Origin: Capniomyces stellatus
Taxonomy: Eukaryota > Kickxellomycota > Harpellomycetes > Harpellales > Legeriomycetaceae
NCBI GenBank assembly: GCA_001661515.1
Contig: LUVW01000018.1
Coordinates: forward strand, 20,177-84,176
Length of the DNA stretch: 64,000 nt
Direction: 5' to 3'
A program made the translations under genes and the position numbers. The notes below the pieces were generated by a model. That model worked only from the letters and a program-made list of their open reading frames with translations, searched no databases and was not told the origin of the DNA. Below are positions 32,082 through 42,559 of this stretch, piece by piece (within the stretch, counting starts at the first letter, position 1; every line of letters starts with the position of its first letter).

Positions 32082-34716
32082 TTAAGCAGACTGTTGCAGT
32101 TTGGCTTGGAAGCGGGCGATGGCAGAAGTCGAGTTCTTTAAAGCCAGCTCAGCGGCAAAGCGAATGTCCATGGCAGATTGCATGTTGCCGCACGAAACCA
32201 AAAACGAAAAATAGTCGATCCAGTGTTGTTCGTTTAATGGGTCAATACCAACAAGAGTGTTGTAGAGGGAGGAGATTCTGTTGAAGCAAAGGAGGGTTGG
32301 GGAGTTGGACTGGATGTATGCAAAGCTGTTTTGTTTGGTTGGGTCGGCAATAGACTTGAAGTGGGCGGTTTCAGTGTTGATCATGTAGAAGGTGGAAGCA
32401 ACAGTTGGGCGGTTGTTTTTCTGGATGGTGGCAAAAGCAGAGCGTAGCGATAGCAATGGGTCGGAGCTGTGGGATTTGGTCCAGTTGAGGTATCTGATTT
32501 GCAGGGCTGAGTTGTCGGGAACTGAGGTTGAGTCGTTGAAAAGTCTGGCGACAGCGGTGGTGTATCTTGAGTCAACATCAGAACGCTGCAGTAAATTTTG
32601 TTTGAATAGAAGTTCGGTCATGTCCAGGTAGATTGAGTAGATACCAAAGGTGACAGTTTGGACCTTTCTTGTGCATCGGTTGAACTCGGCGTCAAACTTG
32701 AGTCCAAGGTCCTTTGAAACTGCAATGTTTGAGATGGATTCCTTGTACTTGGCAAACAGGATGCTTAGCTTTTCCTGCCACAATAAGCCAAATGAAGCAT
32801 CGTCCTTGCTCGACTTTTCTATCGCCCTGCTGATAATCTCAATGCTCGAATCAAAGTCTTTCAGCTTAAAGTAGGCAAACTCTGCCCATTGGACATACAT
32901 GTCCACGTCCAACTTGCAAAGTGTGGCTTCTGCGGTTTCATATCCCACAACAACAACGTTTTCAACGTACACTTTGACCTGCTTGTTGTGCAGCGCCTTG
33001 TAGTTGCTGTTTACCCAGCCAAAGTACTCTTTCCACAACTGCACCTTCAACCCCCCTGTTTGGCCGGCTGTACCCGCTTGCTCAAACCGCTTATCCCCGC
33101 AAACTGACTCGATTTCCCCAACTAATTCGCTGTTAACTGATGCAAACATATCCACCCACTCAACCGACTCCTTATTCACATTCTCAAGCCCTACAGTGAA
33201 TCTATATACAAACGCCATCACCAACTTTCCAACATCCAGCTTGTCCTCCTCCACACTGCTTCCCATACCTATTCCCTTATAGATATCAAAGTCATCTTTG
33301 ATTCCCTCAAGAACCATCTCCACTCCTGCCTCAAACTTGAATTTGTAGAACAGCTCAATAAACATCTTTCTGAACTCCATGCTGTATTTAATCGACTGGA
33401 TCGCGTATTTGTAAATCAGCAACGCTACTTTTCCTTGCAGATAAGCATTGTTTTCTGTCTCCATCACGTCCTGCTCATCATCCTGCTCCACCTCGCCAAT
33501 ACTCCTCTTTGCCGAGTTTTTGTTCTTTAGGTCGTTTTTCTCCATGTTCAGCCTCTTTGTCTCCTTCTTTTTATACTCTTTCTCTGCCACTTTCTGCGCA
33601 TCTACAAACTCATCCTCTTCAAAATTTAAACTATTCGCGTTTCGCTCCTCCTCCATAACCGGAATCATCACCATATCCGCATCTCTATCCTTATCACCAT
33701 TCTCCTCCTCACTATCAGCCTCATCCTCCTGCTCTTCGTCGATTTTGAGAATCTTTCTTCGAAGCTTCACCTTTTCCGCAAACATCAGCTCCAGCTTACA
33801 GTACTCCAGCCACACCTTTTCATCCTTTCTGTTTATCCGGAGTGCTCTCTGCATCAGCTTACGCCCATTTTCCATATCCCCATTCATCTCCACCTCTATC
33901 TTTGCCGCCTCTATCCACAATCCCCCGTTCCTAGGGAATGTCTGTATCGCTCTTGCAAACAGCTTCATCACCTCCTTGTACTGCGTCAACTGCCCTTGTT
34001 GCTGATGTCTCTTGTGCTTTTCTGAAAACTTTTCTTCGTCCTTTTTGAACTCTATATACTGCAGCCACAGCTTCACATTTCCTCGGTGCTTTAGGATGGC
34101 TCGCTCAAACAAACTCTCTATTCTTTGCTTTATTGTTATGTCACTCACAGTCTCCCCCTCTTTTATTTCTATTATTCATGTTTACACACATACATTCACA
34201 CCATTTCAATATCTTGCTTCATGATAAGCTCGCATATTTGACAAACCATGTATATATATTCCTCTCCCCCTTTTGTTTATCTTTATTCTCTTTACTGTCT
34301 TCTCCAACTTACCTAATCTTTGTCTTCTCTTTATTCTTAGCAGATCCAAATTCATCTCATACTCTATATATCTTAGGAAATCTTCTAGTGGCGGTTGTCT
34401 TCTCTTTATCAGATACTCGTGTCGAGTTCTTTTCTTTACTATTGCCCTGATCTCTGTCTATTTGGCCATTCAAAGTTTTATTTTCTTTAAAATTGTTTTA
34501 TTTCCATTATAACTGTTTTATTTTATTTTTCCAAATCCAAGTGCTCTTGTTTCTCGTGGTTTCAACCTGATACTCCTCCGCCTTATGTCGTGAGTATCAG
34601 CAATGCCCCAAATTTTAAATGAAATTCGTTATTACCTTGTTAAATATTCCTTTCCTCTCAAAATCCTCAAGCTCCGGGATCATTCCCTCAAGCTTAAATT
34701 GTACGGATTCTGCCAT
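32082..34716 (-). CDS. UTP6: U3 small nucleolar RNP protein Utp6 (HAT repeats)
   Basis: Three exons on the minus strand (34716-34636, 34457-34313, 34168-32082) give 770 residues. Introns are 178 and 144 nt, phases 0 and 1. Utp6 belongs to the UtpB subcomplex of the small-subunit processome and acts in pre-18S rRNA maturation in the nucleolus. Exon 1 encodes the conserved start MAESVQFKLEGMIPELEDFE, and exon 2 continues KTEIRAIVKKR and the EDFLRYIEYE segment. Exon 3 carries HAT helices such as LWLQYIEFKK and VWLEYCKLELMFAEK. At 770 residues it is much longer than yeast Utp6 (440). Much of the excess is an acidic then Lys-rich insert of roughly 100 residues after the conserved MFAEK segment. 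The gene converges with the BAP31-like gene. Confidence 0.92.
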
Positions 34717-36092
34717 TATTTGCTGGTTTTTATTTTACTTTTTCTTCAATCGTGTTTTTAAACCCCTATTTTCTCCTTCCAATTGTTAAATAGTACTGTA
34801 CTTTGGCGTATGTGTAGTCCTGCGTGTATACGTAGCTTATTTGAATTGGGATTTCTGTCAAATCTATATCCTTGTAATTAAACCGAATTTATCTTTTGTT
34901 ATTCCAACTGCTAATAAATCTTGACTCTTTTGATCAACACTTGCGTTTGAAAAAAATTTAATAGAAAAATTTTCAAGTCAATTGATCAATTACAATCATC
35001 AATAAAAAAATACCAATTAATCAAAAAAAAAAAAAAGTTGAAATGAAAAAGTTTGTAAAAAAATGAAGAAAAAAAATATATTAACCAATAAACACATCTG
35101 AACTGTAATTACAATTAGAACTAATGAAATATCTTGATTATATTCCATTCTTGATTTTTTTTTGTTTTCTTTCGGCAGTAATTAAAACCGAAAAATGTTT
35201 AGTGTGTTCCTACTTGCAAAGCTAATTATGAACCTACCCCCAGCTATGTACGATCCAGTAGAGCCAACTCGGGCGCCAAAGCCGTTTCGACGTCCAAACA
35301 CATTAATATGTATAATGTGCACCAGTGAGCCCTTAGTTAGGCCATTCGCAGTACCAATAAAAGTATATTTCAGAGCGGGTGCATATCGCTCATATAGACA
35401 TGCGATCAAGGCTTTAGGAGAAAAAAATTCACTAATATTCAGTTGAGCCCAAGTGACTAGATTTTGCTGGGAGGCTTTGGTTTAAACTTAAACTATTTGC
35501 TTTAAAATGTTTCTTGATATCTGACCTTGTTGCATTTTAGGCAGAGTTTGGTATCAAGACAAATTGTCAACTAAATCTTGCAAAAGGACACTTTGACCTT
35601 GGTGAAAGTCAAGGGAAAAGCGACGTTTGAGTTTTACCAACTAATACACAGCTTCGGTGAAACGAGAAACGCAGTCCTCAGGCTCAAGCCAGGACTTGAG
35701 CGTTGGTTTTACCAAACTAGGCGTAGCTACCAACATGAACATTTAACTTTGGCAAGAAAATGCGCAATTAATTGATTGATCTTTGAGAAAAGAATAATTC
35801 AAAGAAATAACTGGAAGCAATTTTGGTAAGACCAAAAAGATACGAAAGTTCGAAATGTCCCTAGGAAATTTGGCGGGAAGAGGAGGAGGGGGGGGAAGAG
35901 AATGTTTGGTATTACTATGACAGATTTATAACATGTAAAGCTTTTGGCGACTAATCAAAAGTGGGTATGGAAGGACAAAGCTTGAAATTCCTTACATAAT
36001 AATTTGGTTTTTTTTTTTTTTACTTGCTTTGGAATCTAAAAGAAAGAATTGGAACAAAATGGTTAAAGCAAAAAAAAAAAAAAATTACAATT
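34717..36092. other. AT-rich region upstream of UTP6 and of the assembly gap
   Basis: No certain gene. Around 35182-35446 base composition becomes more coding-like on both strands (listed separately). Another frame at 35578-35775 shows no family resemblance. A run of ten G lies near 35885. Confidence 0.5.
35195..35446 (+). CDS. Unassigned small open frame (83 codons)
   Basis: ATG to TGA, with less AT bias than its surroundings. The residues are Pro/Arg-rich in the middle. I do not recognise it, and the opposite strand is also open over 35182-35409, so coding strand is uncertain. It could be a relic of a gene or mobile element, or chance. Confidence 0.2.
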   Translation: MFSVFLLAKLIMNLPPAMYDPVEPTRAPKPFRRPNTLICIMCTSEPLVRPFAVPIKVYFRAGAYRSYRHAIKALGEKNSLIFS

Positions 36093-36565
36093 NNNNNNNN
36101 NNNNNNNNNNNNNNNNNNNNNNNNNNNNNNNNNNNNNNNNNNNNNNNNNNNNNNNNNNNNNNNNNNNNNNNNNNNNNNNNNNNNNNNNNNNNNNNNNNNN
36201 NNNNNNNNNNNNNNNNNNNNNNNNNNNNNNNNNNNNNNNNNNNNNNNNNNNNNNNNNNNNNNNNNNNNNNNNNNNNNNNNNNNNNNNNNNNNNNNNNNNN
36301 NNNNNNNNNNNNNNNNNNNNNNNNNNNNNNNNNNNNNNNNNNNNNNNNNNNNNNNNNNNNNNNNNNNNNNNNNNNNNNNNNNNNNNNNNNNNNNNNNNNN
36401 NNNNNNNNNNNNNNNNNNNNNNNNNNNNNNNNNNNNNNNNNNNNNNNNNNNNNNNNNNNNNNNNNNNNNNNNNNNNNNNNNNNNNNNNNNNNNNNNNNNN
36501 NNNNNNNNNNNNNNNNNNNNNNNNNNNNNNNNNNNNNNNNNNNNNNNNNNNNNNNNNNNNNNNNN
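36093..36565. other. Assembly gap (473 N)
   Basis: Run of N bounded on the right by a 12-base poly-G. It very likely hides the first exon of the DnaJ gene that follows. Frames that appear to cross it are artefacts. Confidence 0.99.
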
Positions 36566-36577
36566 GGGGGGGGGGGG
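36566..36577. repeat. Poly-G run at the gap edge
   Basis: Twelve consecutive G directly after the gap. Such tracts commonly stall sequencing or assembly. Confidence 0.95.
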
Positions 36578-36689
36578 TAGCAAACCTAATAGTCAAGGTT
36601 TGGAGAGGCAGTTTGTGAGAGGTAGACGTAGATATTAATATGATATGATGTGATATTGTTGGTAAAATAGAACAGGGACGAATCTGTAG

Positions 36690-37798
36690 TTGATAAATTC
36701 AAAGAGATTTCACATGCGTATGATATCCTGTCAGACTCACAAAGAAGAGAAGCCTATGACGCCTATGGCGAGGCAGGCATGGGAAGTGAGGGAATGGGAG
36801 GAGGAATGACAGCTGAAGATTTGTTCTCGCAATTCTTTGGAGGAGGAGGTATGTTTGGCGGCGGTGGACAGCGTAGAGGTCCACAAGGTCCACGAAAGGG
36901 AAGAGATATGGCACACGCATTAAAGGTGTCGTTGGAGGATCTGTATAACGGCAAGGTGTCTAAACTGCAAGTGACCAGATCAGTAATCTGCAAGGCTTGC
37001 GATGGTAAAGGAGGCAAAGAAGGAGCGGTCAGACGCTGCTCTACATGCGATGGTTCAGGAACCAAAGTGTCGCTTCGTCAAATCGGACCAATGGTTCAAC
37101 AGATCCAGCAACAATGCCCAAGCTGCCACGGAAGAGGAGAGATTATTAACGATAAGGATAGATGCAAGGGCTGCCATGCCGAAAAGGTGGTTACTGAACG
37201 CAAACAGCTTGAGGTACACATTGAGAAGGGCATGAAGGATGGCCACAAAATCACATTCACTGGGGAAGCTGACCAGGCACCAAATACAATCCCTGGAGAC
37301 ATCATCATTGTTGTTGAGGAAAAGGCTCACCCAAGATTCAAGCGTAAGGGCGATGACTTGGTTACCGATGTTCAAATCAACCTGGTAACTGCTTTAACCG
37401 GAGGCCAAGTCCACATTGAACACCTGGACAACAGAGTTCTTATTGTCGACATCTTGCCAGGTGAGGTTATCAGCCACACTGAAATCAAGTCTGTCAATGG
37501 CCAAGGTATGCCTTCGCACCGACACCACAACAAAGGTAACTTGTACATAAAATTCAACGTTGTGTTCCCCGAAAGCAACTGGACCACTCCTGAGAACCTC
37601 GAAGCTCTTGCCAAGCTGTTGCCCCCACCTGCCCCACTGTCAAAAATCCCCTCCAACTATACAACTGAAGAGGTTGTTCTCTCAACCCTCGACTCCAGCA
37701 TGAACTCTCGCTTCGATAGATCTCACGATGAAATGATGGACGAGGATGAAGAGGGCGGTCATGGTGGACCAGCTGGTGTCCAGTGTGCTCAACAGTAA
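36690..37798 (+). CDS. YDJ1: Type I DnaJ/Hsp40 co-chaperone, Ydj1-like (5' exon lost in the gap)
   Basis: Partial gene. The visible exon follows a TGTAG acceptor at 36689 and starts late in the J domain (DKFKEISHAYDILSD). The HPD motif and helices I-II should lie in the 36093-36565 gap. Next come a Gly/Phe-rich region, four zinc-finger repeats (CKACDGKG, CSTCDGSG, CPSCHGRG, CKGCHAEK), and two substrate-binding barrel domains. An acidic tail ends in the CaaX box CAQQ. Ydj1 proteins stimulate the ATPase of cytosolic Hsp70 and are farnesylated for ER and mitochondrial surface work; Ydj1 itself ends CASQ. An internal ATG at 36779 keeps frame but would give a protein without a J domain, so I reject it as the start. 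Confidence 0.95.
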
Positions 37799-38228
37799 TT
37801 CAAGTACCCCACTCTTATACTATTGCACACACACACACACACTGTCTCTCTCCTTTTCACCAAATCTTTTTAAAATGCCTTTCTTTTTCTTTTCTCTCAA
37901 CCCCCCTCAGTCATCCTTTCAAAAACTAAAAGTAAACTGTCATTATTTTTTTTTGTACTTAATTTTATTTTTTTTTACTGTTTTCCAGGTTCGTCTTTTT
38001 TATACAAATAAAAAGAAAAGAAAAAGCTCAATCCAACTCCATTTACTTACTCTCTTAACTATAACAAGATCGCATCAATTATAAAAATTAATAATGTTGT
38101 TAACCTCCCAGTCTAAATTTCTGGTTTGTAAAAAGTTCTATGTTACTAAATCCTGCCAGTAAGTTGGTGAAAAGTTGATAGGGCAAGGGCTTGGTGTATA
38201 TACAAATTGCAGCACGCTGGTCTTAGCT
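37799..38228. other. 3' flank of DnaJ and GatC genes
   Basis: Convergent 3' region with a short CA dinucleotide run near 37826-37842 and T-rich tracts. No gene seen. Confidence 0.6.
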
Positions 38229-38872
38229 TTACACAACAAAAAATGATTCGTGGGTCTTTGCTGCTGATTTCAACAGCAGTTTGTTTGGCTCGTTTGACGT
38301 GTCTCCATCCACACTTGTCCCGCTCTGTTCTATTGTATCTAATTCTGGTATGTCTATAACTACTGGTAAACACAAGCTTCCAAGCGGCTGGACATCTTGT
38401 AGATCAACATTTTTAATGTGTTCGATAAAGTAAACAAGCTCGTTGATCGATTTTGTGATCAATCTTTCTGACTCCCCTGTTTTGTTTAGTCCGCTTTGTT
38501 CTAGCAATGCCCTTATTGTCTCTTCGTCGATGCTTTTTAGCTCATTTCCGTTTTTCGGAATCAAGGTTGAAACTGACCAAACTGGTGATTTAGGCTACAT
38601 TTTTTACATTCGGATTTAATACAAATTAATAAAACAGAAACAAACAAACAAACAAACAAAAGGATCTTTCAGTTCTTGCACATTGCTTTTATTATAAACG
38701 CCTTCAGCTTTATGCTCTTGTATTTCAAATCCGTTTTAATACCGTATTAGTCGTATTGTATCATCCATTCTTATTCTCTTACAAATGCATTTAGGTACGT
38801 GCTGCTAAATCGCTTGGCGCTGGCTCTGAAAATAGAGCGATGGACCCCAATTCTATGAAATGTATGCCTCAT
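38229..38872 (-). CDS. GATC: Mitochondrial glutamyl-tRNA(Gln) amidotransferase subunit C
   Basis: Two exons (38872-38783 and 38594-38229, 188-nt intron, phase 0, GTAAG donor) give 151 residues. GatC stabilises the GatAB complex that converts Glu-tRNA(Gln) to Gln-tRNA(Gln) in mitochondria. Exon 1 is a textbook matrix-targeting peptide: no acidic residues, many Arg/His/Ser, starting MRHTFHRIGVHRS and containing RFSST. Exon 2 starts PKSPVWSVSTLIP, like fungal GatC. It has the helical segment ELVYFIEHIKNVDLQDVQPL and ends ESFFVV, a family hallmark. The first exon is my reconstruction from frame phase and targeting character. Yeast has a divergent functional substitute (GatF), but this protein looks like canonical GatC. 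The intron holds an AAAC microsatellite near 38640. Confidence 0.82.
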
Positions 38873-39477
38873 TACCCCCGCTGACTTTTGTTTTTAATAA
38901 AAACTAGAAAGTGTTGGTACGTTGCTACTGTGTCTGTATTATTGATTCGTTTAATCCATATCACTCTCAGTAGTCGTGATTTGTTTGTTGATCAAGAAAA
39001 ACGAACTGCGCTAACCTTCGTATTATTTAATAGTACAAGAATAAATCGCTCTTGGTGGTTTTTTTTTTTTAAAAATGTCACAATTGGGTTTTTGCTCTTT
39101 ACGAGCTATGATTGGTCCATTATTCCAGGCATGGTATTCGTTTTGCATCAAGAAATAAGTCCTCTTTGCCTTCAATACATCAGATAAACCAAAGGCATAT
39201 ATGACTCCTGTTCTGGGTTCTCACATACTAGTAACTTTGTGTTCTATTTTTTCAAAGTAAGTACAATATACGTTGTTTAGCTTAAAAGCTCTCCATACTG
39301 AATCGGGTTTGTCCTGTCAGGCATACTGAACGGTAAATCAAAACACAGCCAAAGCAGAAGAGACTAGGAAAGAGCAGCAAATGACACAAAAATCTTTAGC
39401 TTTACATGCATCAGTTTGCTACAAAAGTATAATACACTTCTCCATCCTTCCTTGCAACCACCATTTATGCACAAAAG
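38873..39477. other. Intergenic region
   Basis: A 99-codon frame at 38888-39187 is hydrophobic and low-complexity, without family resemblance, and I do not call it. Nothing else stands out. Confidence 0.5.
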
Positions 39478-39738
39478 CTAATGTGGAGTATATTTTTTTC
39501 TATTAGTAAATGTTGCTTTGATTGTTTGGCTTTTCATGCGTGGTTCTGCGCTATTTCCCCCATAACCAGCCAGGCCCACTCTTGGATCTCTTGCTAATAA
39601 AATATATGGACAATCTGCATACTTACGCTCAATTAGCAGCGGAATGTCAAATTCGCTAAACCACAATATACAACATGGCTTTATTTTGATGTCAGCGATA
39701 ACAAGGCGGTTTTCAATATACTTTATTATAGCTAACAA
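39478..39738 (-). CDS. Unassigned small protein, probably the last exon of a gene
   Basis: An 86-codon frame ending at 39478 whose C-terminal half looks genuinely protein-like: ERKYADCPYILLARDPRVG, then a Gly-rich turn and a basic tail. The frame starts at TTG, so a spliced first exon is likely. Near 39768 a short ATG segment exists, but I could not find a splice combination with matching phase and credible intron length. I do not recognise the family. It lies head to head with the forward candidate at 39951. Confidence 0.4.
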   Translation of the reverse strand: MLAIIKYIENRLVIADIKIKPCCILWFSEFDIPLLIERKYADCPYILLARDPRVGLAGYGGNSAEPRMKSQTIKATFTNRKKYTPH

Positions 39739-39950
39739 TCACTTTCATTTGTTTCAACTTAAACCCCGTACTTGAAACATTGTTACAGCGAAATGGCTAC
39801 TCAAAGCCTGAGCTCGCTTGATAAATAGTGCAATTCTTTTTTTGAGCAAAGCTTCTCTTCCGAACTCCCTATCTCATTTCAGCCACCTTATCATTTCTCT
39901 GCAGACGCACCCGCTTTCTTCGTCTAGTTTATTGTTTTAATCTTGCAAAA

Positions 39951-40530
39951 ATGCACGCAGAAATGAGTTTTGGTTGGAGGAAAAAAGAATATCCTTTGAG
40001 ATTACCAATCACCGGCAAATTGACGAATTATCAAAAAAAAGAACACGCTTTGTCAATAAATAGAGCAACGAAATCTAAACCAGATGGGATTCTCCAAGTT
40101 GACTGGCTGTTTCGACAGGGAATTTGGATTTTAAGGAGACTATTAATTTCGAATAAACGAGAATACTACAACTTTTTCATATTCCTAAACAACGCCTGTT
40201 CTCCTCGAAGGCATGCAAAACAAACTCAGTACATAATCTGGCCCGAGAAATTTCCAAAAGAATCAAAGTCAGAACAGGTAAACCTACTTTAACATGGACC
40301 AGTACAACTGTTTATCGATTTATATCATCCTGCGCTTGACGATTGTATTGGCCATTGTTTGGCAGACTGCATCAAATATAGTTAATATCTACCTTAGTAT
40401 GATATTTACTAAATCAGTCAGCAGTACAAAAAGATATTTGGACTCAAAACAGGAGGCATTTGACCAGATTTGTGATCAGCATAGCATATTGAGTCTGATG
40501 AATATTAACAGCAGACAGCAATACGTATAG
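39951..40530 (+). CDS. Unassigned small protein, two-exon model
   Basis: Exon 39951-40277 joined to 40453-40530 (175-nt intron, CAG/GTAAAC donor, AACAG acceptor, phase 0) gives 134 residues. Without the intron the frame stops at 40292, and a separate 78-codon frame starts at 40294 in another frame; the splice joins them cleanly. The protein is basic with a Trp/Leu/Arg-rich central segment (WLFRQGIWILRRLL) and a WPEKFPKE segment. Small size and basic character would fit a mitochondrial protein, but that is a guess. I do not recognise a family. Confidence 0.4.
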
Positions 40531-41302
40531 TGCTTATTGTCGTTTTTCGACATCTCTTTTGCCTTTTCTTGACCTTTTATTGTTCAAAAAGAGCGATTGG
40601 ATCCGCTATTCTCAAAGTGCACAGTTTTTTATTATAGTAGTGTGAATGAATTGTAGCTGTTTTTGGTTGTGAAAACGAAAACCGTGGTTGAATATGAAAC
40701 AAAATAATACAAATCCAGGCTGGGAGAATAAATGAATAAGATTATAAAAAAAGACAAACATTTTCATGATATCCTCAAGTTGCGCTAATGAAAAAAAAAG
40801 AAACGTAAACTCAATACAAATTAAATTCCATGTGAAAGTAATGATGGCGATTTTTAGGGGTCAAGAAGCTTCCAGCAACCAGCAAATAATATTATTTATA
40901 TGTATTTAAGCATATTAACGCTATTTGCCATAACCACCCTGTAAATTAAATGGCATAAAACTTTCTATGAAAAAGCCAAATTTGAAATAATGTTTACTTT
41001 TTATCAAACCTCCAAGAAAAAGAAAAAAAAAGGGCTAAAACAACTATTAGAAACAACAACAACAACATCAAAGTCAGGAGTAGTAATTAAAGACTGTAAA
41101 AAAACAACTGGAATTTTTAATTTTACATTCTAATAATTTATATTTCTTGTATAAAAACTACAAATTCACTACACTACAACCCTTTTTTTATTACTTTTGA
41201 CACTTTTCTTGTAAATTTAACTCTCAACTCTGTAGCGCTATTTTTTTAGGGTTAATAAAAAGGAAGAAACTAAACAAAGCAGAAAAAAACAATTGATTTA
41301 TA
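40531..41302. other. Intergenic region upstream of the thiolase
   Basis: AT-rich with a CAA repeat near 41055. No gene or clear regulatory motif. It should contain the thiolase promoter. Confidence 0.55.
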
Positions 41303-42559
41303 ATGGCTTCACAAAGACTTAACCAGATCGCCTCCCACTTTTCAGGAGATTCAAAGAACTCTGTTCAAATCGGCGTCAAGAATCCTGAAGATGTTGTTAT
41401 CGTCTGTGCTTTGAGAACAGCGCTGACTAGAGCACGCCGTGGTGGGTTTAAAGACACATCGGCAGAGTACTTGCTTTCAACCGTACTTAGAGGTGTAGTT
41501 GAAAAAGCCAAGCTCGAGCCAGCACTTGTTGACGATATTGTTGTAGGAAACGTATGCCCACCAGGCGGTGGTGCTGCTTTGGCACGTATGGCTATGTTGT
41601 ATGCTGGGTTCCCAGAATCCGGAAGTGTTATGACTGTCAACAGACAATGCTCAAGTGGCCTGCAAGCCGTTTCGCAAATTGCATCGGCAATCAGAGACGG
41701 AACTATTGAAATTGGTATTGCTGCTGGAGTTGAAAGCATGACCCAGTACTTTGGACCAAAGAACAACATGACCCGCGCCGAGTTTGACCAGGATATGCTT
41801 AAACACAAAGCCGCCGCTGACTGTTTGCTTCCTATGGGAATCACATCAGAAAACGTTGCTAGTGACTTTGGCGTCAGCCGTGAGAAACAAGACAGATTCG
41901 CTGCATCGTCGTTCGATAAGGCCACCAAGGCTCAAAAGGCTGGCCACTTCAAAGAGGAAATCCTCCCAGTCAAGACCAAGTACATTGACGCCGATGGCAA
42001 AGTACAAACCATCATTGTATCAGAAGACGACGGCATCCGTGCTGGAACTACATTTGAAACTCTTAGCAAACTTAAACCAGCCTTCATTCCAAACGGTGGA
42101 TCCACCGCAGGAAACTCATCGCAAGTATCTGACGGTGCTGCCGCTGTTCTGTTGATGAAGCGCAAGAAGGCCATCGAGCTTGGTCTCCCAATTGAAGGAA
42201 AATTCATCACTTCTGCTGTCATCGGTGTACCACCACGCATCATGGGTGTTGGACCAGCATACGCCATCCCACTTGCCGTGAAGAAGGCCGGAATCACAAT
42301 CGAGGATCTTGATATCATTGAGCTGAACGAAGCCTTTGCCTCCCAAGCCATTTACACCATAGAAAAACTCAACCTGAACATTAACAAGGTCAACCCAAAG
42401 GGAGGTGCCATCGCTTTTGGCCATCCTCTCGGATGCACTGGTGCTAGACAAGTCTCTACCCTTTTGACTGAACTCAAACGCCAAAACAAGCGCGTTGGAG
42501 CTACATCCATGTGTATTGGTTCTGGTATGGGTATGTGCGGTATTTTTGAAAGCGAATAA
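41303..42559 (+). CDS. POT1: Peroxisomal 3-ketoacyl-CoA thiolase
   Basis: Intronless, 418 residues, normal for the family. It catalyses the last step of fatty acid beta-oxidation: thiolytic cleavage of 3-ketoacyl-CoA to acetyl-CoA and a shortened acyl-CoA. The N-terminus has RLNQIASHF, matching the extended PTS2 peroxisomal signal (R-L-x5-H-F) read by Pex7. Catalytic residues are visible: nucleophile Cys116 in NRQCSSG, His374 in GHPLG, and Cys404 in CIGSGMG. Codon use is more GC-rich at third positions than in neighbours, as expected for a strongly expressed gene. The PTS2 separates it from cytosolic acetoacetyl-CoA thiolase. Confidence 0.96.
   Translation: MASQRLNQIASHFSGDSKNSVQIGVKNPEDVVIVCALRTALTRARRGGFKDTSAEYLLSTVLRGVVEKAKLEPALVDDIVVGNVCPPGGGAALARMAMLYAGFPESGSVMTVNRQCSSGLQAVSQIASAIRDGTIEIGIAAGVESMTQYFGPKNNMTRAEFDQDMLKHKAAADCLLPMGITSENVASDFGVSREKQDRFAASSFDKATKAQKAGHFKEEILPVKTKYIDADGKVQTIIVSEDDGIRAGTTFETLSKLKPAFIPNGGSTAGNSSQVSDGAAAVLLMKRKKAIELGLPIEGKFITSAVIGVPPRIMGVGPAYAIPLAVKKAGITIEDLDIIELNEAFASQAIYTIEKLNLNINKVNPKGGAIAFGHPLGCTGARQVSTLLTELKRQNKRVGATSMCIGSGMGMCGIFESE

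Noticed and set aside
33448..34005. 185-codon forward frame rich in Ser and Phe
   Set aside because: Antisense of the charged insert and HAT repeats of UTP6.
36020..36638. Open frames spanning the N run
   Set aside because: They consist almost entirely of unknown residues across the assembly gap.
38888..39187. 99-codon hydrophobic frame
   Set aside because: Phe-rich stretch comes from T homopolymers; no recognisable domain.
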